64,000 nucleotides of DNA from positions 2,480,001-2,544,000 of the forward strand of contig NZ_AP024702.1 of NCBI RefSeq assembly GCF_037076345.1, in the 5' to 3' direction. Both the position numbers and the translations under genes were made by a program. The notes under the pieces are model-generated. The model saw only the letters and a program-made list of their open reading frames with translations. It searched no databases and was not told the origin of the DNA. The stretch is from Haloferula helveola (lineage in GTDB: Bacteria > Verrucomicrobiota > Verrucomicrobiia > Verrucomicrobiales > Akkermansiaceae). Positions 8,934-16,494 of the stretch are shown here, in pieces. Position 1 is the first letter of the stretch; each line of letters begins with the position of its first letter.

Positions 8934-10406
8934 TCAGCGGCTCGATTGTGCCCGGATCACGGTGCGCGCGTAGCGGGTCAGCGCGGGGGTTCCGGAATCG
9001 GTGACCTCGCAGACCATGTGGATGGTGTCGCCGTCGTTTGCGTCGGCCGGGACCTTGATGGCGACCTTCGGCTTGTCGGAGCCGGCCAGTTCGGGTCCCG
9101 AGTAGGTTCCGGCTTCCCGGTAGTGCCACCAGCGTGCCGTGAGGCGGTCACCGTCCGGATCGCGGCTGGCGCTGGCGTCGAGCGTCACGGTCTCGCCGGG
9201 TTTCGCATCGATCTCCAGAGCGGTGTCCTTCAACTCGACGACCGGCGGATGGTTGGCGTCCTCGTAGGACTTCACGCACCAGTCGGCGCGGGCGGCGAAG
9301 TCGTTCTGAACATCATCGAGCCAGCGTGAGATCGGCTTGAAGTAGTGCGCGCGAACCGCCTGATCCTCGGGACTTGAAACATTTTCCAGTTTTTTCGCCC
9401 AGCTCTTGTCGATGGTCCATCGGCCGTCCGGATGCTTCCAGTCGGGAGCCGGCGGCGGATCCATCCAGACGTTCGCCCGGATCTTCACGTAGCGACCGCC
9501 CCAGCCTCCCCAGCCGGGTGACTCGATGCTGCGCAGGCCGTTGGGGATCGTGTGGAGGAAGGCGGGCGTGTCGCCCTCGGCATGGAAGGCGCCATTGAGG
9601 TGCTCGTAGGCGTCGCACAGCGGGCCATGACCTTTCAGGATGTGCTCGCCCATCCAGTCGGCCTCGAAGTAGCGCTTCGTTTTCTCCGGCAGGACCTTCG
9701 GCCAGATGTAGGCCATGCAGTCGAACTGGTCGGAGATGATGGTCGGAATCCCGAACCGCTCCCAGTTCGGACGGATGTAGCTCTGGTAGGTTCCGTCCTG
9801 TTCCCAAATCAGGAAGAGACGCAGCTTGGCCGCGACTTCCTCCATCCGCTCCGGGTGGTCTTCCTCGATGATCCGCAGCGCCCGCGAGATCGTGTTGCAA
9901 CCGCCCCATGCCTGGATCCAGACCGGTCGCGGGTCGGTGTCGTCGAGCAGCACCTTGGCGATCCACTCGGCGCCTTCGGTGCGCTTCTTGTCTTCGCCGT
10001 CCGGGCCGATGTTGCCGACCTTCCAACGGCTCAGCAGGTATTCGGGGGAAGGATAGTTCGGATCGTGGAGCAGCAGGTTGGGATGCACTTTCGCGTACAG
10101 GGCGATGTATTTCTCGACCCAATCGACGGGATGGAACGCGTGCCACCCCTCGCCGCCGACCCAGTGGAACTGCGAGCTGCTGTTGATGATGCCCTCCACC
10201 TCGAACTCGTTTGCGGTGAGGAGAAACCTCACCATCGAGCAGCGGTCGTCCGCTTCACCGTCGGTCGTCACGATCACACGCGGCCGGTCGGGTGCTGGTG
10301 GTTCCGCGGAACTGGCGATTGCTGTCCCAAAGGATGCAGCAAGCGCGAGAAGCGGAGTCGTGGCGGCGCGGAAGTTCATCAGCAGGGAAGACGTCTGCAT
10401 TGCCAT
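8934..10406 (-). CDS. DUF1593 (Sde182/nucleoside hydrolase-like) exported protein
   Basis: Exported protein of about 490 residues. The N-terminal ~340 residues form the DUF1593 domain, related to the nucleoside-hydrolase fold: RVIVTTDGEADDRCSM carries the acidic metal-type motif and the GWGGWGGRY stretch is typical. The C-terminal ~100 residues are a beta-sandwich found in Sde182-like cellulose-binding-annotated proteins (TLDASASRDPDGDRLTARWW). The enzymatic activity of the family is not established; it is usually linked to polysaccharide breakdown. The start at 10406 (or 10400) is preferred over 10433 because a perfect 14-bp palindrome occupies 10416-10429 and because it gives a better signal peptide (LLALAASFGTAIASSAE). 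Confidence 0.85.
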   Translation of the reverse strand: MAMQTSSLLMNFRAATTPLLALAASFGTAIASSAEPPAPDRPRVIVTTDGEADDRCSMVRFLLTANEFEVEGIINSSSQFHWVGGEGWHAFHPVDWVEKYIALYAKVHPNLLLHDPNYPSPEYLLSRWKVGNIGPDGEDKKRTEGAEWIAKVLLDDTDPRPVWIQAWGGCNTISRALRIIEEDHPERMEEVAAKLRLFLIWEQDGTYQSYIRPNWERFGIPTIISDQFDCMAYIWPKVLPEKTKRYFEADWMGEHILKGHGPLCDAYEHLNGAFHAEGDTPAFLHTIPNGLRSIESPGWGGWGGRYVKIRANVWMDPPPAPDWKHPDGRWTIDKSWAKKLENVSSPEDQAVRAHYFKPISRWLDDVQNDFAARADWCVKSYEDANHPPVVELKDTALEIDAKPGETVTLDASASRDPDGDRLTARWWHYREAGTYSGPELAGSDKPKVAIKVPADANDGDTIHMVCEVTDSGTPALTRYARTVIRAQSSR

Positions 10407-10415
10407 GGGGATCAC

Positions 10416-10429
10416 CCGTTTGCAAACGG
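10416..10429. promoter_or_regulatory. Perfect 14-bp palindrome, candidate operator
   Basis: CCGTTTGCAAACGG is identical to its reverse complement and lies 10 bases before the preferred start of the DUF1593 gene. The centre is TGCA, as in the palindrome at 23950-23963 beside the paralogous regulator. The half-site resembles LacI-family operators. Binding by the adjacent hybrid regulator is inference. Confidence 0.6.
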
Positions 10430-10479
10430 ACATCGCCCACTGACACGGAAGTCAGCTCGACTCCGGGCGCAAGGAAAAG

Positions 10480-10542
10480 GGACCGCGCGAGCCCACTCGC
10501 GCTCCATCGGTCCGGCGATGCGCGAGTGGGCTCGCGCGGTCC
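10480..10542. repeat. REP-like element, perfect 23-bp inverted repeat
   Basis: The 23 bases at 10480-10502 are exactly the reverse complement of those at 10520-10542, with a 17-base loop. The same unit recurs at 54110-54173 (one mismatch) and as a half copy at 11856-11878. It lies between the histidine kinase stop and the DUF1593 gene, so it is extragenic, as REP/REPIN elements usually are. Confidence 0.85.
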
Positions 10543-10608
10543 GCCTGCGGCTCGTTCCAATTTCCGAAATGGTCCCTTTGCGGTTCCACCAATCGCCATC
10601 GGAAGCGC

Positions 10609-11736
10609 TCAATTCCCGTCGTTACCCGCGACGGCGCTTGCCGGGAGCGAGATGGTCAGGCGTGAGCCTCCGAGCGGCGATTCGGCTGCCGAGATCTTCC
10701 AGCCGTGCTCATCGAGGATGCGGCGGCAGAAGGCGAGCCCCATGCCGTGGCCGTCGCGGTCACTCGAGTCGTCGCTCCGGTAACCGGCGCCGAAGACGCG
10801 CTCGCGGTCATCCGGATCGATGCCTCTCCCGTTGTCGTCGAAGTGCAGAAGCACCCGGTCTTCCGACCGGACCGCCGACACCCGGATCTCGGGATCCGCA
10901 GATCCGCTGTACTTGAGGGCGTTTTCGACGAGGTTCAGGCAGACATGGAAAATGGCATCGCGGTCGGCTTTCGCGACGGGGAGGTCCTCCCAGACCAAGG
11001 TGCCGCGTTTGACCAGGATCACCGACGAGACCGCCGCCTTCACATCGCCCATGAGGGCACCGAGATCGACATCCTCGATGGCTGCCGGAGTGCCGGCCTT
11101 CAGATCGACCTTGAGGCTTTCGAGCTGGCGATTCATCGCGCGCAGCGAGTCGGCGATCATGCTCAGGTTCTCGGATGTCCGGAGCTCGCTGCTTTCGACG
11201 GCGAGGTCCGCCATCATCACGGCGCTGGACAACGGGTTGCGGAGGTCGTGCGCGACCATCGAAGACAGCATCTTCAGCTCGCGGTTGGCCATCTCTGCGC
11301 GGATCTCCGCCTGGCGCCGTCGCTCGAGTTCGTCGGTCAGCCGCGAGTTGATCGCTTTCAATTCGGGCAGCTCGAGCGCTCCGGGAATTTTGCGCCAGAG
11401 GTAGAAGACGGTCACCCACGACACGAGCGCCGTGAGCAGCTTGGTCAGTCCCGAGAGGCGGTAGAGCGGGTGGTAGAAAATGATCGCGTCGATCAGGTGG
11501 ACGGTCCCGCAACTCAGGATGAAGGCGGCGAAGAGGAACACGACCCGGTTGAGCAGGATGTTGCTGCTCTTCTTCCGCGCGAAGTGGATCAGCATCAGCG
11601 GGATCGTGAAATACGCCGCCCAGACGGCGATGTCCGAAACGATGTGGAGCCACCCGTGGAACGGATCCCAGTCACCGCAGTGCCAGCGCGCCGGGAAATC
11701 CGAGGTGTCGAAAAGCTTGGAAAAGAAATCGCTCAA
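10609..11736 (-). CDS. Sensor histidine kinase with ethylene-receptor-like membrane domain
   Basis: A 375-residue membrane histidine kinase. Residues ~30-115 form three helices matching the ethylene-binding domain of ETR1 position by position: SD followed by AYFTIPL gives Asp35, Tyr42, Ile45 and Pro46; FAAFILSCGTVHLI gives Ile73, Cys76 and His80. These correspond to ETR1 Asp25, Tyr32, Ile35, Pro36, Ile62 and the copper ligands Cys65 and His69. The third helix (TKLLTALVSWVTV) also aligns. A coiled coil (~122-155) leads to a canonical HisKA box (VAHDLRNPL, His163) and an HATPase with CLNLVENALKYSG, DDNGRGID and GHGMGLAFC. There is no GAF or receiver domain and no adjacent response regulator. 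Ligand binding is inferred from conserved residues; other small hydrophobic or metal ligands remain possible. Confidence 0.88.
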   Translation of the reverse strand: MSDFFSKLFDTSDFPARWHCGDWDPFHGWLHIVSDIAVWAAYFTIPLMLIHFARKKSSNILLNRVVFLFAAFILSCGTVHLIDAIIFYHPLYRLSGLTKLLTALVSWVTVFYLWRKIPGALELPELKAINSRLTDELERRRQAEIRAEMANRELKMLSSMVAHDLRNPLSSAVMMADLAVESSELRTSENLSMIADSLRAMNRQLESLKVDLKAGTPAAIEDVDLGALMGDVKAAVSSVILVKRGTLVWEDLPVAKADRDAIFHVCLNLVENALKYSGSADPEIRVSAVRSEDRVLLHFDDNGRGIDPDDRERVFGAGYRSDDSSDRDGHGMGLAFCRRILDEHGWKISAAESPLGGSRLTISLPASAVAGNDGN

Positions 11737-11855
11737 CGGCGTGGGGGTTGCGGATCGCGTAAGGGCGGCGCGGGTTGTTCACCTTTTGTGCGCGAGCGGG
11801 AGCGTGACTCGCCGGATCGGCGCCGCAAGCAGATTTATCGCGCGGAATCACCGGG

Positions 11856-11878
11856 GCGCGAGTGGGCTCGCGCGGTCC
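11856..11878. repeat. Half copy of the 23-bp REP-like unit
   Basis: The 23 bases equal the right arm of the element at 10520-10542, and the following GCCTGCGG is also shared. No matching left arm is seen nearby. It sits in the 151-bp gap between modB and the kinase gene. Confidence 0.75.
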
Positions 11879-11887
11879 GCCTGCGGC

Positions 11888-12562
11888 CTAGAGCCGGGGT
11901 CCGGCGGACTTCGCGACCCACTGGCGGAGGGCGACGCAGAGCACGGCGATGCCGACCGAGACGCCGGCAAGCATCCAGGCGCGCGAGTCGTCGCCGGACT
12001 GCACGCCGCGGTAGATCGCGAGTGGCAAGGTTTCGGTCACGCCGGGAATGAAACCGGCGACCATGATGGTCGCGCCGAACTCGCCGAGCGAGCGTGAGAA
12101 ACCGAGCAGCACGCCGGAGGCGATGCCGCGCTTCGCCTGTGGCAGGCTGACCCGGAAGAACACCCGCCACGGCCGCGTACCGAGGGTGCGGGCGGCGTTC
12201 TCGAGCGGCTCGGGAATTTCCTCGAAGGCGGTGCGGATGCTGCCGAGCAGCAGCGGGAACGACATGACCGCCATCGCGATGACCACCGCCTTCCACGTGA
12301 AGATCACCTCAATGCCGAACCATGCTTCGAGCGGCTGGCCCAATGGCCCGTTGCGACCGAAGAGCATCAGCAAGACCAATCCGGTGACGACCGGGGGCAC
12401 GACAAGCGGCAACAGCACGATGGCTTCGACGAGTGTTTTGCCACGCCATCGTTTCTTGGCGAGCAGCCATCCGAGGGCGATGGCGAAAGGCAACGCGATC
12501 ATCACCGCCAGTGCCGCGGAACCGACGGTGAACAGGATCAGTCGGAAGTCGGCGGGGATCAC
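11888..12562 (-). CDS. modB: Molybdate ABC transporter permease ModB
   Basis: Inner-membrane permease of 224 residues with about five helices. The cytoplasmic EAA loop, where the ATPase docks, is visible as ENAARTLGTRPWRVFFRVSLP without any gap in it. LLPLVVPPVVTGLVLL and SLGEFGATIMVAG are typical ModB segments. It passes molybdate (or tungstate) delivered by ModA. Its ATG overlaps the modA stop by 4 bp, so the two form an operon. No modC ATPase gene follows; the next gene is the histidine kinase after 151 bp. Confidence 0.93.
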   Translation of the reverse strand: MIPADFRLILFTVGSAALAVMIALPFAIALGWLLAKKRWRGKTLVEAIVLLPLVVPPVVTGLVLLMLFGRNGPLGQPLEAWFGIEVIFTWKAVVIAMAVMSFPLLLGSIRTAFEEIPEPLENAARTLGTRPWRVFFRVSLPQAKRGIASGVLLGFSRSLGEFGATIMVAGFIPGVTETLPLAIYRGVQSGDDSRAWMLAGVSVGIAVLCVALRQWVAKSAGPRL

Positions 12563-13305
12563 GGCTCGGAATTCGCGAGACCGAAGCCCCGGCGTTTGAA
12601 TATGGCGGCGGAGGATTCACCCCTCAGGAACGCGACGAAACGCTTCGCTTCTTCGGGCGCGGTGGATCGCATGCATACCGCGACCGGATAGCGAATCTCG
12701 GGTGACTCGTCGGCTGGGATTTCAAACGCGATGCGCACCTTGTCCGAGATCGCGGCATCGGTTCGGTAAACGATCGCGGCATCGACATTGCCGGCTCCGG
12801 CCGCGGCGAGCGCTCCGCGAACATGAGCGGTGCCGACGCAACGGCTTTGCAACGACTTCCACACTCCTGCGCGCTCCAGCCACGATTTCGCATACATGCC
12901 CGCAGGGTTTCCGCCGGGGTCACCGATCGCGAGCCGGTGCAATTGAAGGAGATCATCGGCTCTTCCAATCTTCGCCGGAGAGTGCTTCGGAATGATCACC
13001 ACCAGCCGGTTGGTCAGCAGCGCTTGCGGCTTTTCCACGAGCTTCTTTCCGACCAGCCGCTCCATGCTTCGTTCATCCGCGGCAATGAAGACATCGATCG
13101 GTGCGCCGTGCTCGATCTGGCGGGCGAGGGTGTTCGAGCCGGCGATGACCGGCCGGACCGCGATGCCGGTTTCCTTTTCAAAGGCCGCGGCAATCTCGCC
13201 CATCGCCTCATCGAGGCTGGCCGCCGCCGCCACCCGCAACTCGTCGGCGTGAGCGATCGCGGCGAGAGCCAGAGGCAGGAACCAACGGAGCGGGTGGAGG
13301 GTCAT
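12559..13305 (-). CDS. modA: Molybdate ABC transporter substrate-binding protein ModA
   Basis: Periplasmic oxyanion-binding protein of 248 residues. The signal peptide (MTLHPLRWFLPLALAAIAHA) supports the start at 13305 rather than an in-frame codon at 13344. The mature protein begins ELRVAAAASLDEAM and includes PVIAGSNTLARQIEHGAPID and DVFIAADERSMERL, the typical ModA ligand-site segments, and AIVYRTDA near the end. It feeds ModB, encoded immediately downstream with a 4-bp overlap. Specificity for molybdate versus tungstate cannot be read from sequence alone. Confidence 0.93.
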   Translation of the reverse strand: MTLHPLRWFLPLALAAIAHADELRVAAAASLDEAMGEIAAAFEKETGIAVRPVIAGSNTLARQIEHGAPIDVFIAADERSMERLVGKKLVEKPQALLTNRLVVIIPKHSPAKIGRADDLLQLHRLAIGDPGGNPAGMYAKSWLERAGVWKSLQSRCVGTAHVRGALAAAGAGNVDAAIVYRTDAAISDKVRIAFEIPADESPEIRYPVAVCMRSTAPEEAKRFVAFLRGESSAAIFKRRGFGLANSEP

Positions 13306-13401
13306 CGGGTGGTTGTGGTCAACCCGAACCAACCAGAGCGGCACCGCGCTGTCGAACGCAACACCGCGGTCCGTGATGACTCCCGTTCAGCCGTACGATG
13401 A

Positions 13402-13432
13402 AAGAGGAGGAACGCGGGGCGCTCCTCCTCTT
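13402..13432. terminator. Strong hairpin between modA and the metalloprotease gene
   Basis: AAGAGGAGGA (13402-13411) pairs perfectly with TCCTCCTCTT (13423-13432) around an 11-base loop. It lies 43 bases past the stop of the minus-strand metalloprotease gene and is placed to terminate it, although only a short T-rich stretch follows on that strand. Confidence 0.55.
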
Positions 13433-13474
13433 CCGGGGTGGCGGTGCTTGCCCGCCGGTTGCCTTGGGGGATGG

Positions 13475-15841
13475 TCAGGGCGTCTGCCCGTTCACGGTGT
13501 AGGCGCCGAGCGATCCGTAGTCGGTGTAGCCCGCGACCTGCGGGTCACCCTTCCCGGTGCCGCTGACGTGTAGGTAGTAGGTGCCGGGATTGAGCGTGAC
13601 GACCGGGTTGGAGCGCAGGATGTCCGGGTGGTTGTCGCTCGCCAGCAGCGTGCCGTTGACGTCGCGGATCTCGGCGAGGATGTCGAGATTGGCGCTGGGG
13701 TAGGCGGCTTCAACGAGGATGCCGACCGGGCCGGCTGCGGTGATGGTGAAGCTGAACACGTCGAGGTCGGACGAGGTGGTGATCAGCCCTTCGCCGTGGA
13801 CGAAGAGTCCGTTGCGGTCGAGCGGCGTGGCCGCGCCCGAGCTGTCGGCGTGATCGTCCGTGCGGTAACCGAAGCCGTTCTGTCCGGTAATGATCGCAAG
13901 GTCGTCTTCCGGGTTGTTGGCATTCAGGTATTCGCCCTTCGACCACTGCGTCAGCCAGCGGTAGTAACCGACGCCCATGATCGGTGCCCAGCCGGTCTCG
14001 CCAGTACCATGACCCTGGTAGTAAGCCTCGGAAGGAGTTGTGCGACCGTCGTGAAGGAGACCGAGCGTGTGTCCGATCTCGTGCGAGCAGGCTTCGGCAA
14101 TGTACGAGCCCGAGTTCGACAGCATGTCGGAGAACACCCAGCACGGCGTGTCGCCGGTCCAGGTGAACGAGTTGAGGTAGGCGACGCCGCCGGCGGCTCC
14201 GTACCACTCGTTATCGGGCGTGATCACGCAGCGGGTGCGCATCGCCGGAGGAGCGGCCAGATAGGCGGCCTCGTCGGTGGTCACGTTGATCTGGAACGGG
14301 GCGAAGTCCTCGGCGACCCGCTTCCAGATGTCGGTCATCGCCGCCTGGGTGAAAGTCCCGGCAATGCCTTGGGCGACGATCGTGTTGCCGCCGTTCCAAG
14401 GGGTTCCGCTGCTGACGTGACCGTCCATGTCGAGGTAGGCGACCGCGGTGGCGCCGGGCAGGCTGTCGAGCAGGGGCACGGTCGACGGCGAAAGGTCGTC
14501 GTTGAGGATCAGGCATCCCGCCTGCGCGACATCGATCGGCGCGCCGACGGCGTTCGAGAGCACCAGTGAGAAGGCCTCGGCATACTCGTAGTCGGTATCG
14601 CCGATGACCTGAACCGGGACGAGCTTGGTCGTCTCACCGGGAAGGAAGGTGAGCGATCCGGAAGTCGCGACGTAGTCGCTGCCGGCGAAGGCCGAGCCGT
14701 CGGCGGTGGCATAGTCAACCGTGACCGGCGAGGCAGCCGCCTGGCTGAGGTCGACCGAGAAGTTGACAGTGGTCGTTCCACTATCTCCCTCGTAGGTCAC
14801 GATGTTGAAGGTCGAGAGCGTCGGCCCCTGGTCGTCGTTGAGGATCGTGCCTGTGGCCGTCGCGGTGCCGAGACTCGCGCCCGAAGCGTTCGAGAGCGTG
14901 ACGGTCAATGTCTCGTCACTTTCGGCCAGCGAGTCCGGGTTCACCGGCACGGTGACGGTGGTCTGGGTCGAACGCCGTGGAATGACCGCCGTGCCGCTGG
15001 TGGCGGTGTAGTCGTCCGGCGCGGTCGCGGTGCCGTCGCTGGTCGCGAAGTCGACCGTGATGTCGTTCTTCTTGTCGGACGAACTCAGGGTGAGCGTGAA
15101 GGTCAGTTCGCTGCTGCCGCCGGTGCCCTCGGTGATGCTGGCATCGGAGATCGAGATGGTGCGGCCACCGCCGCCGCCGTTGCCACCTCCTCCATTCCCA
15201 CCGCCGCCGTTGCCATTGCCGCGGCCTTCCATGATCTCGGGTTCAGGCAGGCCCATGGCGAGAACTTCGCCATCGTTTCCGACCATCGAGCAGATCAGGT
15301 CGCTGACCGGATGGCGCTCGGCGACGAGGCCGTCACCGGATTCGCGGAACTCGTACGCGACCGGATCGTTCTCGTAGTAAAGCTGCGCCAGGAAGAATCC
15401 TGCGGCTTGGTTTTCCTGAATGATCAACTCGCCCTCCGGAGTTCCGGCGATCATGAGATGGGTCACGCGAGTGCCGTCGTCCTGCACCGCGTCATTGGCG
15501 ACCTCGGCGTCGAGATTCGGAATGCGTCGGGAGAGGTCGAGCTTGAGACGGTCGCCCGCTTTCGCTTCCCGAATCGAAGCGAAGGCTTCGGCGCGGATGG
15601 GGATCGAGTGACGTCGCGCCTCGGCGGCAGTCTCGGCATGGGGTTCCCAAAGGTGGCCGCGGGGCGCCAGGGTTTCTCGGAGCGGAGCGGTTCGGATGGC
15701 GGCCCTCTCGAGTCGGGCGCGCGGGGCGGTTGCGGTTTCGCGTTCGGGTGCGGTGGATTCGGCGGAGGGCCGTGGAAGCAGAGCGACACCGGCGACGACC
15801 AGCAGGCCGCCGCTGATCCAGAGGGGAGCAGTCGGTTTCAT
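13475..15841 (-). CDS. Calx-beta domain zinc metalloprotease, exported
   Basis: Exported protein of 788 residues with an N-terminal signal anchor (LWISGGLLVVAGVALLP). A novel-looking ~180-residue N-domain is followed by a Gly/Asn linker (GNGNGGGGNGGGGN), then two Calx-beta domains (SITEGTGGSSELTF; YEGDSGTTTVNFSVDL) between ~225 and 450. The catalytic domain has the metzincin-type zinc motif HEIGHTLGLLHD with the first His at residue 587, preceded by a planctomycete/verrucomicrobial-type AYLDMDGH segment. The C-terminal ~120 residues resemble the bacterial pre-peptidase domain (DVFSFTITAAGPVGI, NPGTYYLHVSGTG). It probably acts on extracellular protein in a calcium-dependent way. It is followed by a hairpin and precedes a divergent regulator. 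Confidence 0.85.
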   Translation of the reverse strand: MKPTAPLWISGGLLVVAGVALLPRPSAESTAPERETATAPRARLERAAIRTAPLRETLAPRGHLWEPHAETAAEARRHSIPIRAEAFASIREAKAGDRLKLDLSRRIPNLDAEVANDAVQDDGTRVTHLMIAGTPEGELIIQENQAAGFFLAQLYYENDPVAYEFRESGDGLVAERHPVSDLICSMVGNDGEVLAMGLPEPEIMEGRGNGNGGGGNGGGGNGGGGGRTISISDASITEGTGGSSELTFTLTLSSSDKKNDITVDFATSDGTATAPDDYTATSGTAVIPRRSTQTTVTVPVNPDSLAESDETLTVTLSNASGASLGTATATGTILNDDQGPTLSTFNIVTYEGDSGTTTVNFSVDLSQAAASPVTVDYATADGSAFAGSDYVATSGSLTFLPGETTKLVPVQVIGDTDYEYAEAFSLVLSNAVGAPIDVAQAGCLILNDDLSPSTVPLLDSLPGATAVAYLDMDGHVSSGTPWNGGNTIVAQGIAGTFTQAAMTDIWKRVAEDFAPFQINVTTDEAAYLAAPPAMRTRCVITPDNEWYGAAGGVAYLNSFTWTGDTPCWVFSDMLSNSGSYIAEACSHEIGHTLGLLHDGRTTPSEAYYQGHGTGETGWAPIMGVGYYRWLTQWSKGEYLNANNPEDDLAIITGQNGFGYRTDDHADSSGAATPLDRNGLFVHGEGLITTSSDLDVFSFTITAAGPVGILVEAAYPSANLDILAEIRDVNGTLLASDNHPDILRSNPVVTLNPGTYYLHVSGTGKGDPQVAGYTDYGSLGAYTVNGQTP

Positions 15842-15971
15842 GGAGCAGGGTAGTGGGGTTCGAGGGCGTGGATGGCCCTGTTACCCGCTCCTAAAACACG
15901 GCGCTGCGGAAGATTCGCGAAAAGTGCCCTCGTTTTCCCAAAGCTCCGATCCGCCTTCCCCGGGGGGAGGG

Positions 15972-16007
15972 CATGCCGGCCCCCGGGGGGGGTGTGAGGC
16001 CGGCATG
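15972..16007. promoter_or_regulatory. GC-rich hairpin between divergent genes
   Basis: CATGCCGGCC (15972-15981) pairs perfectly with GGCCGGCATG (15998-16007), with a C/G-run loop. It lies in the 257-bp gap between the divergent metalloprotease and MarR-like genes. An operator, a small RNA or a terminator are all possible; TTGCGTTCTTT follows on the plus strand. Confidence 0.35.
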
Positions 16008-16098
16008 TTGCGTTCTTTGGGGAGGAGCCGAAAGCCGGCTACCATGTCGCGAAACGCCCTAGCACACTGCGTATCTTGAAGTTAGAAAGGAAGCATAG

Positions 16099-16494
16099 GT
16101 GCGTATATGCACGTATCGGATGATGAGAATGGGGTTTTCGCGGATGGAACGTGAGGCGGTTGAACTCGCGGCAGGCTTCTATCTTCTTCTCCAGAAATAC
16201 CTTCCTCCGACGACGACCCTCGGCGAGTTGAGGGTGCTCACCGAAGTGGCGCTCGGGATGTACCGGGCGGAGCCGGTCTGCGTCACCCAGGTCAGCGAGC
16301 GCGTCGGTCTCACCCGCTGGGCGGTGGGGCGCATCATCCAGCGCTACATCGAGGCCGGAATGATCCGCGAGGAAAAGGACCCGGCCGACTCGCGGCGGAA
16401 CCTGCTCGTTTGGACCGACGATGCCTTCCGGGCCAATCGCGACTGGTCGCAGGATCTCCTGCAGCTTTGGCAGGAGCGGGGGATGGGGAGCTAG
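16099..16494 (+). CDS. MarR-like winged-helix transcriptional regulator
   Basis: A small DNA-binding protein of 131 residues with a MarR-type winged helix: helix-turn-helix CVTQVSERVGLTRWAVGRII and wing EEKDPADSRRNLLVWTD. It starts at a GTG at 16099, chosen because AGAAAGGAAG lies six bases upstream; ATGs at 16120, 16123 and 16129 are alternatives. The gene is divergent from the metalloprotease and its stop shares a CTAG with the stop of the convergent heparinase-like gene. Its target is unknown; the hairpin in the divergent gap is a candidate operator. Confidence 0.75.
   Translation: MRICTYRMMRMGFSRMEREAVELAAGFYLLLQKYLPPTTTLGELRVLTEVALGMYRAEPVCVTQVSERVGLTRWAVGRIIQRYIEAGMIREEKDPADSRRNLLVWTDDAFRANRDWSQDLLQLWQERGMGS

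Noticed and set aside
10609-11736. Kinase as a MASE1-type or plain HisKA sensor
   Set aside because: The conserved Asp, Pro, Cys and His positions match the ethylene-binding domain better than any MASE domain I know.
9552-12051. Long plus-strand open frames of 454 and 448 codons
   Set aside because: They lie antisense to the DUF1593, kinase and modB genes, have arginine-rich low-complexity sequence and show no domain; they reflect GC-rich codon bias.
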